The notes: generated by a model from the letters alone, not told the origin. A stretch of DNA of 47,446 nt from Hymenobacter elongatus (GCF_004745955.1 NZ_SRLD01000041.1:1-47446), one strand, 5' to 3'. Positions 16,043-25,271 are shown, numbered from the stretch's first letter. A program made the numbers and translations.

Positions 16043-17986
16043 ATGGCGGATGTAATTCAGTTGCTCCCCGAATACCTCGCCAACCAGATTGCGGCGGGGG
16101 AGGTGGTTCAGCGGCCGGCTTCGGTGGTGAAAGAGCTGCTCGAAAATGCCGTGGATGCCAAGGCCACGCACGTGCAGCTTATCGTGAAAGAAGCCGGCAA
16201 GCAGCTCGTGCAGGTCGTGGACGATGGCTCGGGCATGACGCCCACCGATGCCCGCATGAGTTTGGAGCGGCATGCCACCAGCAAAATTCGCTCCACCGAA
16301 GATTTATTCCGAATCCGCACCCTGGGTTTTCGGGGCGAAGCGCTAGCGTCGATTGCCGCCGTGGCCCAGGTGGAGCTGCGCACCAAGCAGCGCGACCAGG
16401 ACACGGGTACGCTGCTGCTCATCGAAGGCTCGCAGGTGATGAGCCAGCAGCCCGTGGCCTGCCCCGATGGCACCAGCATTGCCGTCAAAAACCTGTTTTA
16501 CAACGTGCCGGCCCGGCGCAATTTCCTCAAGACCAACGCCGTAGAAATGCGGCACATTCTGGACGAGTTTCAGCATGTGGCCCTGTCGAATCCGCAGATT
16601 ACGTTTTCGCTCTACCAGAACGATCTGGAGGTGTTTAATCTGCCGGCCGGTAAGCTGAGTCAGCGCATTGTGGCGTTGCTCGGCAACGGCTATAAAGAGC
16701 AGCTGGCGGCCTGCGAGGAAGTTACGCCCTTCATTGCGGTGAAAGGCTTTATCGGCAAGCCCGAGTCGGCGAAGAAAAGCCGGGGCGACCAGTTCTTCTT
16801 CGTCAACAACCGCTTTATCCGTTCGGCTTACCTCAACCACGCGGTGCTGGCCGCCTACGAAGGCCTGCTGCCCAAAGAGACGCACCCGTTCTACGTGCTG
16901 TTTCTGGAGCTCGACCCCAAGGCCATCGACATCAACGTGCACCCCACGAAGACGGAAATCAAGTTTGAGGACGAAAAAACCGTGTACGCCATCGTGCGGG
17001 CCGCCGTGAAACAGTCCTTGGGGATTCACAACATGGCTCCGTCCCTGGACTTTGAGGGCGACGTGAATTTTGCCCCTATTCAGCCCTTGCGCGCTTCGCC
17101 CAATGCCAACCCCTTCGGCGACGACTACCGGCCCGATGCCCTGGCTTCGGCGGCTGCCCGCGCCGCTACCTCGTCGCCCCGCGACGGCGGCGGCACCGAG
17201 CGGACGCTGCCAGCCCGGCCCACCGAGCAGGCCAAGCGCGACCTGGAAGCATTCTACAAATCGCTGGGGCAGACGGTGGTGCCCGATCTGCCGGAAGGCG
17301 ACGCCCAGGCCATCGAGCGGTTTGAAAAAGTCAGCTCGCCGCTGGTCGTGCACAACCCGGTGCCGCTGGCGGTGGCCGCGCCCGAGCTGCCGTTGCGTGA
17401 GCAAGCCAGCGGGCCGGGCAACCGGGTGGTGCAGATTAACCAGCAGTATCTGGTGGTGCCCGTGAAGTCGGGCATGATGCTCATCGACCAGGCCGCTGCC
17501 CGCGAGCGAATTTTCTATGAGCAGTATGCCCAGGCGCTGGAGCGGCAAAGCGGCAGTTCCCAAACGCTGTTGTTTCCGCGCACCGTCACGTTTTCGCCCC
17601 AGGATTTCGCCATTCTGCGCGAAGTCTCCGACGCCCTGCATGCTATTGGGTTCCGATTCAATGAGTTCGGCCCCAATACAATTGCCGTGGAAGGCATTCC
17701 GGCCGATGTGGCCAACCGCGACGAGCGGGAGCTGCTGGAAGGCCTCATCGAGCAGTTTCGGACCCACGCCGGCCCCGTGCGCCTCGACCGGCGCGAGCAG
17801 CTGGTGCGGGCCTTGGCGCGCCGCCTGGCAACCAATAGCGACACTGCACGGTTATCGGACGTAGAAATGACGGCCCTCGTCGACCGGCTTTTTGCCTGCG
17901 CCGTGCCCAGCTACACGCCCGATGGCCGCCGTACCCTGGTGTTGCTGGAGCTTAGCCAGCTGCAGGACCTTTTCCGTAAACCCTGA
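16043..17986 (+). CDS. mutL: DNA mismatch repair protein MutL
   Basis: A 647-residue protein. The GHKL ATPase domain is complete: the ANQIAAGEVVQRPASVVKEL motif containing the conserved Glu/Asn helix, VVDDGSGM, and TLGFRGEALASI, then the NVPARRNFLK and INVHPTKTEIKF segments. A proline- and alanine-rich linker (about residues 360-440) leads to the C-terminal dimerisation domain, with LIDQAAARERIFYE at 482-493. In this last motif the His of DQHA is Ala. The usual CPHGRP near the C-terminus reads YTPDGRR (624-630), so endonuclease metal ligands appear lost. The start at 16043 gives the family N-terminus; an upstream start would add 61 unrelated residues. First gene of a run with two rhomboids. 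Confidence 0.96.
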   Translation: MADVIQLLPEYLANQIAAGEVVQRPASVVKELLENAVDAKATHVQLIVKEAGKQLVQVVDDGSGMTPTDARMSLERHATSKIRSTEDLFRIRTLGFRGEALASIAAVAQVELRTKQRDQDTGTLLLIEGSQVMSQQPVACPDGTSIAVKNLFYNVPARRNFLKTNAVEMRHILDEFQHVALSNPQITFSLYQNDLEVFNLPAGKLSQRIVALLGNGYKEQLAACEEVTPFIAVKGFIGKPESAKKSRGDQFFFVNNRFIRSAYLNHAVLAAYEGLLPKETHPFYVLFLELDPKAIDINVHPTKTEIKFEDEKTVYAIVRAAVKQSLGIHNMAPSLDFEGDVNFAPIQPLRASPNANPFGDDYRPDALASAAARAATSSPRDGGGTERTLPARPTEQAKRDLEAFYKSLGQTVVPDLPEGDAQAIERFEKVSSPLVVHNPVPLAVAAPELPLREQASGPGNRVVQINQQYLVVPVKSGMMLIDQAAARERIFYEQYAQALERQSGSSQTLLFPRTVTFSPQDFAILREVSDALHAIGFRFNEFGPNTIAVEGIPADVANRDERELLEGLIEQFRTHAGPVRLDRREQLVRALARRLATNSDTARLSDVEMTALVDRLFACAVPSYTPDGRRTLVLLELSQLQDLFRKP

Positions 17987-18007
17987 TTTTGCCCTGATCT
18001 TCCCTGC

Positions 18008-18784
18008 ATGTTCAACCTTACCCCGGTAGTTCGCATCCTGCTTTTTATCAATATTGGCGTTTTTATCCTGCAGACGCAGCTGGGACTAAACGCATTTGCG
18101 CTGTACCCGGTGGGCTCCGCCAATTTTCAGCCCTGGCAGTTCATCACGTACATGTTTATGCATGGGGGCTTCGGGCACATTCTATCCAATATGTTCGGTC
18201 TGATTTCCTTCGGTCCGCTGCTGGAGCAGCGCTGGGGCGGCAACCGGTTCCTGACCTTCTGGATGATCTGTGGTATCGGGGCCGGCGTGCTGTATTCGGG
18301 CGTCCGATATTACGAGCTGAATCGGATGCAGCAGGATATGGAGGCCTTTCGGGCGGCTCCTTCGGATGTGGGCTACGTCGATTTCTATGAGCGCAACCTG
18401 CCGGAAGCACGCGGCTACGAAATCAACGCCCGCGAAATGCACCGCCACCCCGAAGACCAGAGCCTGGTGCAATCGGCGCTGACGCAAATGGAAGCCATGT
18501 ATTCGGCCAGTCTCAACTCGCCCATGTTGGGCGCTTCCGGTGCGCTGTTTGGCATTTTGTTCGCCTTCGCCTACCTGTTTCCCAACACCGAGCTCATGCT
18601 GCTCTTCTTTCCTTTTCCGATCAAAGCCAAGTACTTTGTGGGCCTTTATGCGCTCTATGAGCTCTACAATGGCGTGCATCGTACGCCGGGCGACAATGTG
18701 GCGCACTTTGCCCACTTGGGTGGATTGTTGATTGGGTTTATTGTGTTGAAATTCTGGGAGCGAGGCCGTTCCCAATTCTACTAG
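18008..18784 (+). CDS. Rhomboid-family intramembrane serine protease
   Basis: A 258-residue, six-helix rhomboid. The catalytic dyad is Ser177 in LGASGALFG and His236 in AHFAHLGG. The upstream helix motif FMHGGFGHILSNMFGLISFG contains the oxyanion His and Asn. An extra hydrophilic loop of about 70 residues lies between helices 3 and 4. Rhomboids cut transmembrane segments within the inner membrane; the substrate is unknown. It starts 21 bp after mutL and is followed by a second rhomboid 14 bp later, so the three are probably one operon, an order conserved in many Bacteroidota. Confidence 0.93.
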   Translation: MFNLTPVVRILLFINIGVFILQTQLGLNAFALYPVGSANFQPWQFITYMFMHGGFGHILSNMFGLISFGPLLEQRWGGNRFLTFWMICGIGAGVLYSGVRYYELNRMQQDMEAFRAAPSDVGYVDFYERNLPEARGYEINAREMHRHPEDQSLVQSALTQMEAMYSASLNSPMLGASGALFGILFAFAYLFPNTELMLLFFPFPIKAKYFVGLYALYELYNGVHRTPGDNVAHFAHLGGLLIGFIVLKFWERGRSQFY

Positions 18785-18798
18785 CCGCTTCGCCCGCC

Positions 18799-19689
18799 AT
18801 GAGTATTGTCAACGATATCCGTACGGCTTTCAGCCGGCGCGACAACGCACTGAATCAGCTGCTGCTGATTAACGTGCTGGTCTTTGCCGCCCTGATTGTG
18901 CTGCGGGCCATTCTGTATGTCTCCGGTGCCAGCGGAATCTACAACGTCGTGATGCGCCAGTTCGCTATGCCTTCGGATCTGCCGAGCCTGCTGCGCCATC
19001 CCTGGACCATTCTCACCTACGCTTTCACCCACGAAGGATTTCTGCACATCATCTTCAACCTGCTGAATCTGTACTGGTTCGGCATGCTGATCCGGGAATA
19101 TCTGGGTAACCGCAAGCTGGTGAGCATCTATATACTAGGAGCGCTGGTAGGAGCCGTGTTTTTCCTGCTGAGCTTCAACCTGCTCCCCGTGTTTCAGGCT
19201 CGGCTGGGCGTTCCTATCGTGGGCGCTTCGGCGGCCGTGACAGCCATTATCGTAGCCGCCGCCACGCTTTTGCCCGACTATACGTTCAACCTGATCTTCG
19301 TCGGGCCGGTCAAGATCAAATACATTGCGGCGGTAGTCGTGCTGGTTTCCATTGCCGGTATCAATGGCGGCAACCCTGGTGGTGAGCTGGCGCACATTGG
19401 TGGTGCGCTGTTGGGCTTCGTCTTTATCCGGCAGCTGCAGGCGGGCCGCGACCTGGGCCGCCCCGTGCAGGCCGTCGGCGACTTCGTTGCCAATCTGGTT
19501 TCAGGCCGGCCACGCATGAGCGTAACGCACCGCAGCCGTCCGGCCGAAGCGCCGGCTGCCAAAAAAGGCGGCCTCGCCCGCCCCGAGCAGGAGGAAATCG
19601 ACCTGATTTTGGATAAGATTTCGCGCTCCGGCTACGAAAGCCTCTCGAAGGATGAAAAGCAGAAGCTGTTCAAAGCCAGCCAGAAGTAA
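18799..19689 (+). CDS. Rhomboid-family protein with C-terminal cytoplasmic tail
   Basis: A 296-residue membrane protein. FTHEGFLHIIFNLLNLYWFG is the conserved helix 2 region. Ser144 lies in VGASAAV (GxSA, not GxSG), and His199 in ELAHIGGALLG completes the dyad. After the last helix comes a basic linker and a helical tail ending EEIDLILDKISRSGYESLSKDEKQKLF, as in the DUF6576-type tail of paired Bacteroidota rhomboids. It may be active, but the altered residue after the serine leaves this open. A strong terminator follows 30 bp after the stop, closing the mutL operon. Confidence 0.9.
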   Translation: MSIVNDIRTAFSRRDNALNQLLLINVLVFAALIVLRAILYVSGASGIYNVVMRQFAMPSDLPSLLRHPWTILTYAFTHEGFLHIIFNLLNLYWFGMLIREYLGNRKLVSIYILGALVGAVFFLLSFNLLPVFQARLGVPIVGASAAVTAIIVAAATLLPDYTFNLIFVGPVKIKYIAAVVVLVSIAGINGGNPGGELAHIGGALLGFVFIRQLQAGRDLGRPVQAVGDFVANLVSGRPRMSVTHRSRPAEAPAAKKGGLARPEQEEIDLILDKISRSGYESLSKDEKQKLFKASQK

Positions 19690-19716
19690 GCTCCGGGTTT
19701 CGACTGTTACGCAGTG

Positions 19717-19752
19717 AAAAAAGCCCCGCCGATGCAAGTCGGCGGGGCTTTA
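19717..19752. terminator. Rho-independent terminator, bidirectional
   Basis: AAAAAAGCCCCGCCGA - loop - TCGGCGGGGCTTTATTA between the convergent rhomboid and AlkD-like genes. The stem is 13 bp and perfect. Confidence 0.9.
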
Positions 19753-20451
19753 TTATTTCCGCATATGCCACTGCCGCCGGGCCGGTGGTAGCTGCTCGAT
19801 GGCGTAGCGCAGAGCCGTGCGGGGCAGCTGGCCGTGGTGGTCGGCCAGGAATTCTTCCAACGCCTCTTCGTTGCGGTTGCCCACTTCCCGCAGCATCCAG
19901 CCGGTGGCTGTCTGAATCAGGTCGTGGGGGTGGGAGAGTAGCAGCTCGGCTACGGCAAACGTATCCTGAAACTGCCCCTTGCGGATGAACGCCAGCGTCG
20001 ACACTAGGCTCATGCGCTGGCTCCACAGGTGCGGTTCGGCGGCCAGCTCCAGCAGTACCGCCCGGTCTTTGTCGAGCAGATACGTGCCCACCAGCAGCGG
20101 ACAGGTGATATCGACCAGGTTCCAGCTGTTCACGCGGTGGCGGTGGCGCAGGTAGGCCTCGTGAATTGCCTGCCGCCCGCTCGGGCCGGCTTTCGCGAAT
20201 TGCAGCGTCCAGATAATCAGGCCGGTTTGGCGGTGCTCGTGCCAGGGGCTGGCCAGTAGCTTTTCCACTTCGGCCAGCGGCAATTCCCGAAACTGCCGCG
20301 CCACCTGCCGCTGCTGGGGCAGTGTAAGCCCCAAAAACTGGTCGCCTGCGCCGTAGCCGCCCGGCCCGGTTTTGAAAAAGCGCGCCAGAAGTACTGCCCG
20401 CTTGGGGTCGGCGAGGTCGTGAAGGGCTTTTTCAACGCTGGCAGCAAGCAT
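19753..20451 (-). CDS. AlkD-like DNA alkylation repair protein
   Basis: A 232-residue all-helical HEAT-like repeat protein. FFKTGPGGYGAGDQFLGLTLPQQR is the usual N-terminal region. RVNSWNLVDITCPLLVG holds the conserved Trp and the catalytic-type Asp of AlkD, and DLIQTATGWMLREVGNR holds the second conserved Trp and Arg. AlkD enzymes excise positively charged alkyl purines such as 7-methylguanine without flipping the base. Normal length and all key residues are seen. It lies downstream of mdh on the same strand but beyond a terminator, so it is probably transcribed separately. Confidence 0.88.
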   Translation of the reverse strand: MLAASVEKALHDLADPKRAVLLARFFKTGPGGYGAGDQFLGLTLPQQRQVARQFRELPLAEVEKLLASPWHEHRQTGLIIWTLQFAKAGPSGRQAIHEAYLRHRHRVNSWNLVDITCPLLVGTYLLDKDRAVLLELAAEPHLWSQRMSLVSTLAFIRKGQFQDTFAVAELLLSHPHDLIQTATGWMLREVGNRNEEALEEFLADHHGQLPRTALRYAIEQLPPARRQWHMRK

Positions 20452-20483
20452 TGGAAGGAGTGATTTGGAAGAAGTGAAGATAA

Positions 20484-20523
20484 AAAAAGCGGCCGTCCTG
20501 CTGATGCAGAACGGCCGCTTTTC
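20484..20523 (-). terminator. Rho-independent terminator of mdh
   Basis: On the minus strand, AAAAGCGGCCGTT - loop - ACGGCCGCTTTTTTTA, 18 bp after the mdh stop codon. The stem is 12 bp and has a long T tract. Confidence 0.88.
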
Positions 20524-20540
20524 TGGTGCTACTAGCAGGA

Positions 20541-21479
20541 TTAGGCGTTGGCCGTCATCTTGTCCAGGGCATCCATTACTTCTTTCACATGGCCCCGCGA
20601 GGTTTCGAGCAGCTGCTTCTCGTCGTCGTTGAGCTGCAGCTCAATAACCCGCTCGATGCCGTTCTTGCCCAGAATAACCGGAGCACCCAGGTACACACCG
20701 TTCATGCCGTACTCACCTTCCAGCTTGATGCAGACGGGGAACACGCGGCGCTGGTCGCGCACAATGGCTTCCACCATTTGGGCTGCGGCGGCACCCGGCG
20801 CATACCAGGCCGAGGTTCCCATCAGCTTCACCAGCTCGCCACCACCCACGGCGGTGCGCTGCACGATTGCGTCCAGCTCTGCCTTGCCGATCAGCTCGGT
20901 TACGGGAATACCGCCTACGGTAGTATAGCGGGGCAGGGGCACCATGGTGTCGCCGTGGCCACCCATGAGCACCGCCTGAATGTCTTTCGGGCTAACATTC
21001 AACGCTTCGGCCAAAAAGGCGCGGTAGCGGGCCGTATCGAGGATGCCGGCCATGCCAAACACCTTCTCGCGGGGCAGGCCCGAGGACAGGTGCGCCTGGT
21101 AGGTCATCACGTCCAGCGGGTTCGACACAACGATGATGATGGCGTTGGGCGAATACTTCACCACTTGCTCCGTCACCGATTTCACGATGCCGGCGTTGGT
21201 CGAAATCAGGTCGTCGCGGCTCATGCCGGGCTTGCGGGGCAGGCCCGAGGTGATAACCACCACTTCGGAGCCAGCCGTGCGGCTGTAGTCGTTGGTGACG
21301 CCTACCGTGCGGGAGTCGTAGCCAATAATGGGGGACTTCTGCCAGATATCCAGCGCCTTGCCTTGGGCGAAGCCCTCTTTAATGTCAACCAGAACAACTT
21401 CGTTGGCGATTTCGCGGGTGGCTAAAACGTCGGCGCAAGTAGCGCCCACATTGCCAGCCCCAACTACGGTAACTTTCAT
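20541..21479 (-). CDS. mdh: Malate dehydrogenase (LDH-like type)
   Basis: A 312-residue protein of the LDH-like malate dehydrogenase group. It has the NAD-binding MKVTVVGAGNVGAT at residues 1-14, Asp in VLVDIKEG as the NAD preference residue, RKPGMSRDDL with the substrate-selecting Arg, GILDTARYR, and GGHGDTMVPL with the catalytic His. It oxidises malate to oxaloacetate in the TCA cycle, in the cytoplasm. It is monocistronic with a strong terminator immediately downstream. No anomalies. Confidence 0.96.
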   Translation of the reverse strand: MKVTVVGAGNVGATCADVLATREIANEVVLVDIKEGFAQGKALDIWQKSPIIGYDSRTVGVTNDYSRTAGSEVVVITSGLPRKPGMSRDDLISTNAGIVKSVTEQVVKYSPNAIIIVVSNPLDVMTYQAHLSSGLPREKVFGMAGILDTARYRAFLAEALNVSPKDIQAVLMGGHGDTMVPLPRYTTVGGIPVTELIGKAELDAIVQRTAVGGGELVKLMGTSAWYAPGAAAAQMVEAIVRDQRRVFPVCIKLEGEYGMNGVYLGAPVILGKNGIERVIELQLNDDEKQLLETSRGHVKEVMDALDKMTANA

Positions 21480-21598
21480 CGGGTGATGGGTTGGGTTTAG
21501 GAATTTTATTCGCGGTTGTAAAGCTAAGCGAAAACGAGTTTCAGGCGGTGGTTTTCTGCGAAAGTTGACCCAAGCAGGTAAGGCCCGGACGCTATTCT

Positions 21599-22072
21599 TT
21601 ACCGTTTGCGAATGAGCAGGTCGGGTATAGAGGTGCTGTTCTCGTGAACTTGTACGGCATTGTAATACAGCTTAAGCGTCCTGAATTGCGGTCTGTCACA
21701 GTCATTCTCAAACAGCACGTATTCCGCTCGAATGGTATCCTGATCCGCCTTTGACAGGTAGAGGATAAATTGCCTCTTCACCAATGGGCCTATTTGCGGA
21801 TCGTTGTCCTTGTCAAGCAAAAAGAATGACAATGGCTCCAAATCCTTCTGCCCAGCCAGTAGCGGCACCAGCTGGCCTTGCTCGTCGCGCAGCACCACCG
21901 AATCCCGGGAGTAGCGGGCGGGCGGGGTGAATACGTCCTGGGTGCCACTGGCCTTGAGCAGCCGTAGCGGAACCACCGTCTCGGATGCGTCGAGCGGCGC
22001 TTCGCATCTGTCACTGACGCAGCCAGGTACGGCAGCTGTAACGAGTAGGAAGAATACGTGTAGGTACTTCAT
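21599..22072 (-). CDS. Hypothetical lipoprotein
   Basis: A 157-residue protein with a lipoprotein signal ending AAVPGC (Cys18). The mature part has three more cysteines, suggesting a disulfide, and a beta-rich pattern (VVPLRLLKASGTQ, RQFILYLSKADQD, RAEYVLFENDCDRPQFRTLKLYY). It lies 35 bp downstream of tilS on the same strand, so it may be cotranscribed. No family is recognised. It is not obviously related to the two paralogous lipoproteins at 37.4 and 44.0 kb. Confidence 0.7.
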   Translation of the reverse strand: MKYLHVFFLLVTAAVPGCVSDRCEAPLDASETVVPLRLLKASGTQDVFTPPARYSRDSVVLRDEQGQLVPLLAGQKDLEPLSFFLLDKDNDPQIGPLVKRQFILYLSKADQDTIRAEYVLFENDCDRPQFRTLKLYYNAVQVHENSTSIPDLLIRKR

Positions 22073-22107
22073 GAACTTAGGAATTAGCCGCAGTATAGGC
22101 CGCTACG

Positions 22108-23436
22108 CTACATACGCCGCACGGTCAGCACGCGCTGGGTTTCCTCGGTTATCTTGAACCGGTCGTCGGGGCGGAAGCCGATAATCCAGGCTATTTTCTG
22201 GTCGGCCGTAACCAGCACCCGCACGTCGTCTTTCAGATTGAGCGGCACTTTCTGGTCAATCAGAAAGTCGCTGATTTTCTTCTTGCCTTTCATGCCGATA
22301 GGCATAAACCAGTCGCCCTCCTGCCAGCGCCGCACCGTGAGCGGAAACTGCAGCCGGTCGGCATCCAGTGCTGCCACCGATTTGCTGCGCGGTATTTCCA
22401 GCCCGGTCGCCTCGCTCAGCTCAGCCCGCAGATTCAGGCCTTCGGCTTTGAGCTCCGTTTGGCCGGCCTGTAGCTGGTAGGTGCCAAACTTGGTGAGCGT
22501 TTTGGGCTTAATCACCAGCTGGTCCCGGTCTTTCACCAGCAGGTGCGTCGGCGACTCGAAGCGCCGGCCCGACTCGGCCCCGAAGGCCGCCACAATATCC
22601 TTCACCACCACATAGGAGAAGCCAAAAGGCCGCAGCAGCTCATGCAATACCAGGGTAGTAGCGGCGGTGCGCTGTAAGGTCGGGATGTTCAGGTAAGTGA
22701 CTTCGGCTTCGTCGCGGCGCGCCTGGGCCGTGGTGTCTTCCACGTAGCGCCGCACGATTTCCTCGGCTCCGCCCACGCGCTCGGCCGTGATGTGCAGGGT
22801 CTGGTCGAGGTTGGGGTTGATGTCGCGCAGCACCGGCAGTACATCGTGGCGCAGGCGGTTGCGCTGGTAGAGCGTGCTGTCGTTGGAGGCGTCCTCGCGC
22901 CACGTCAGCCGGTTTTCGACCAAATACTCGAACAAATCTTCCTTGCCCACGCCCAGCAGGGGCCGCACGATGAAGCCGTTTTTGGCCTTAATGCCGTGCA
23001 GCCCGGCTAGGCCGGTGCCGTGGGTCAGGTTCAGGAGCATGGTTTCGGCCGCGTCGCGCTGGTGGTGAGCCGTAGCGATGCAGTCGAGCTGCTGGGTCTG
23101 GCGGATACGCTCAAACCAGGTGTAGCGCAGCGTGCGGGCCGCCATTTGGGTCGAAATACCTTCCTGAGCAGCAAACTCTTTGGTCTGGAAGAACTCGGCG
23201 AAGTAGGGCACTTCGTACTTTTTAGCCAGCTTGCGCACAAATTCCTCGTCGGCATCGGCTTCCTCGCCCCGCAGGCCAAAGTGGCAGTGGGCAATGGCGA
23301 ACTTTATTTCCAGGCGGTGCAGCACGTCGGCCAGCACCACCGAGTCCATGCCGCCACTGACGGCCACCAGCACATAATCGGTAGCGGGAGAGAAAAGCTC
23401 GTTTTCGGCAACAAACTGACGGACACGGTCAAGCAT
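22108..23436 (-). CDS. tilS: tRNA(Ile)-lysidine synthetase
   Basis: A 442-residue PP-loop ATPase. VAVSGGMDSVVLADVL carries the SGGxDS motif at 27-32. The downstream helices AHHQRDAAETMLLNLTHGTGLAGLHGI and RPLLGVGKEDLFEYL are typical, and the C-terminal TilS domain ends KKKISDFLIDQKVPLNLKDDVRVLV. It converts the CAU anticodon C34 of tRNA-Ile to lysidine, so that AUA is read as Ile; it is essential. The start at 23436 (MLDRVRQF) is chosen over an ATG 8 codons upstream, since it fits the family and leaves room for the divergent promoter of the next gene. Confidence 0.95.
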   Translation of the reverse strand: MLDRVRQFVAENELFSPATDYVLVAVSGGMDSVVLADVLHRLEIKFAIAHCHFGLRGEEADADEEFVRKLAKKYEVPYFAEFFQTKEFAAQEGISTQMAARTLRYTWFERIRQTQQLDCIATAHHQRDAAETMLLNLTHGTGLAGLHGIKAKNGFIVRPLLGVGKEDLFEYLVENRLTWREDASNDSTLYQRNRLRHDVLPVLRDINPNLDQTLHITAERVGGAEEIVRRYVEDTTAQARRDEAEVTYLNIPTLQRTAATTLVLHELLRPFGFSYVVVKDIVAAFGAESGRRFESPTHLLVKDRDQLVIKPKTLTKFGTYQLQAGQTELKAEGLNLRAELSEATGLEIPRSKSVAALDADRLQFPLTVRRWQEGDWFMPIGMKGKKKISDFLIDQKVPLNLKDDVRVLVTADQKIAWIIGFRPDDRFKITEETQRVLTVRRM

Positions 23437-23507
23437 ACAAAAAATGATTCGGGAAGGCAACGGTGGGCACTAGCCTGCAAAGATGGGCGTTACCGGGCTG
23501 CCTTCCG

Positions 23508-23515
23508 TACCTTTG
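23508..23515 (+). promoter_or_regulatory. Predicted -7 element (TACCTTTG), near-leaderless start for the LptA-like gene
   Basis: TACCTTTG matches TAnnTTTG and ends only 8 bp before the ATG at 23524, so the transcript would begin at or within a few bases of the start codon. There is no clear -33 TTTG. The same sequence and spacing occur before bamD. Confidence 0.5.
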
Positions 23516-23523
23516 CCCCCGAA

Positions 23524-25254
23524 ATGCGTTTTGTAAAGATTCTTTTTCTGCTTTTTCTCGCGGCCCTGCCCTTGCTGGTTCGGGCCCAGCAGCGCCCCCG
23601 GCCCGCCGCTGCCGTGCCGCCCAAGGGCCAGCGTATCGAGCTGCTGCCCGGCACCGAAAAGCTGATTGGCGGCACCTTCAACGGCGTCGAAATCCGGAAG
23701 CTGATTGGGAACGTGAGCTTCCGGCAGGGCACCACGCTGCTGTATTGCGACTCGGCCTACCAGTATATTGACAAGAACGCGCTGGAAGCCTTCAGCAACG
23801 TGCGTATCGTGCAAAACGATACCGTGACCATTACCGGCAACCAGGCCACCTACGACGGCGACACCCGCAAGGCCCGCATGACGGGCAACGTGGTGATGCG
23901 CGACCCGCGCATGACGCTCACGACCAACGTACTCGACTACGACCTGGATAAAAACCTGGCCTACTACAGCACCGGCGGCCACCTCGTGGACCCCGAAAAC
24001 ACGCTGGACAGCCAGTTTGGGTACTATAATACCACGTCGAAGGTATTCAGCTTCAAGCGCAATGTGAAGCTGGTGACCAAGGAGAATAAAATCGATACCG
24101 ACACGCTGCAGTACAACACGCTGTCGAAGATTGCCTACTTCTTTGGCCCCACGCGCATCACGGGTAAGCAGGGCAACGTGTACGCCGAAAACGGCACGTA
24201 TAACACCCTGACCAAGGTTTCGAACTTCCAGCGCAACGCCAAAATCGAGACTCCGAACTACCTGCTCGGGGGCGATAAGCTGGTGTACGACGAAGCGCGG
24301 CAGTATGGCATTGCCACCGGCCACGTCTCGATGACGTCGAAGAAGGACAACCTGGTGCTGCGCGGCGACGTGGGCAAGTATTGGCGCGGGCTGGGCAAGG
24401 CCAAAGTGTATGGTAGCAGCCCCGTGATGCGCAACATCACCGACAACGACACGCTGTATCTGGCCGCCGATACGCTGGTGAGCGTGGAGGGGCGGCCGCC
24501 TCTGAATGCAGCGGGTGTGCTGTATGCCTATCCCAAAGTGAAAATCTTCCGCAAAGACCTGCAGGGCCGCTGCGACTCGCTGACCTACGACCGGCAGGAC
24601 TCGATTATCTATCTGAACAAGAATCCGGTGCTGTGGTCGGAGAACAACCAGCTGACGGCCGACAGCATGGAAATACGGCAGCGGCGCAAAAAAATTGACC
24701 AGATCCGTCTGTACGCCAACTCGTTTATTATCGGGCAGGACACGATTCTGAACTTCAACCAGGTGAAGGGCCGCAACATGGTGGGCTACTTCGTTGATAG
24801 CAAGCTAAAAAAAGTGGACGTGCTTGGCAACGCCGAGAGCCTCTACTTTGCTCTTGAAGGCGACACGACTGTGACAGGCCTCAACAAAGCCGTGAGTGCC
24901 AACATGGCCTTGCGCTTCGCCGAGAGCAAACTCCAAACGATATCCTTTCTGACCAACCCCGATGCCAGTTTTATTCCCCCCCATGAACTCAAAGCGGAGG
25001 ACAAGAAGCTCAAAGGCTTTAGCTGGCGGGTGGCGGAACGCCCCACGCGCCGCCTGGTGTTAGGTAAGCACTTCGCCCTGCCGGTGAAAGCCAAGCCCAA
25101 GGCGAAGAGCAAAGCCAAACCCAAAACGACCAGTAAACCCAGGGTGAAGCCTGCGGCGAAGCCCAAAGCCCCGGCTAGTAAGGCCAAAGCGACGAAGCCC
25201 GCTGCCAAGCCTGCACCTCTCTCCAAAGTGCCCGCGCCACGCGCGGTTAAATAA
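23524..25254 (+). CDS. LptA/OstA-like periplasmic protein with a Lys/Ala/Pro-rich tail
   Basis: A 576-residue secreted protein with a signal peptide (MRFVKILFLLFLAALPLLVRAQ). The body is a long series of OstA/LptA-type beta-jellyroll repeats, recognisable as repeated phrases: LLYCDSAYQYIDKNALEAFSNVRI, VTITGNQATYDG, ARMTGNVVMRDPRMTLTTNVLDYD, IDTDTLQYNT, CDSLTYDR. LptA-like proteins form the periplasmic bridge carrying LPS to the outer membrane, and this long form is usual in Bacteroidota. From about residue 519 the protein ends in a low-complexity tail of K, A and P repeats, histone-H1-like and unusual for the domain. It is divergent from tilS and 56 bp upstream of bamD. Confidence 0.85.
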   Translation: MRFVKILFLLFLAALPLLVRAQQRPRPAAAVPPKGQRIELLPGTEKLIGGTFNGVEIRKLIGNVSFRQGTTLLYCDSAYQYIDKNALEAFSNVRIVQNDTVTITGNQATYDGDTRKARMTGNVVMRDPRMTLTTNVLDYDLDKNLAYYSTGGHLVDPENTLDSQFGYYNTTSKVFSFKRNVKLVTKENKIDTDTLQYNTLSKIAYFFGPTRITGKQGNVYAENGTYNTLTKVSNFQRNAKIETPNYLLGGDKLVYDEARQYGIATGHVSMTSKKDNLVLRGDVGKYWRGLGKAKVYGSSPVMRNITDNDTLYLAADTLVSVEGRPPLNAAGVLYAYPKVKIFRKDLQGRCDSLTYDRQDSIIYLNKNPVLWSENNQLTADSMEIRQRRKKIDQIRLYANSFIIGQDTILNFNQVKGRNMVGYFVDSKLKKVDVLGNAESLYFALEGDTTVTGLNKAVSANMALRFAESKLQTISFLTNPDASFIPPHELKAEDKKLKGFSWRVAERPTRRLVLGKHFALPVKAKPKAKSKAKPKTTSKPRVKPAAKPKAPASKAKATKPAAKPAPLSKVPAPRAVK

Positions 25255-25271
25255 GGCCCCGCCGGTCTATC

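Noticed and set aside
16343..17767. 474-codon frame antisense to mutL
   Set aside because: It is antisense to a conserved gene and has no homology features.
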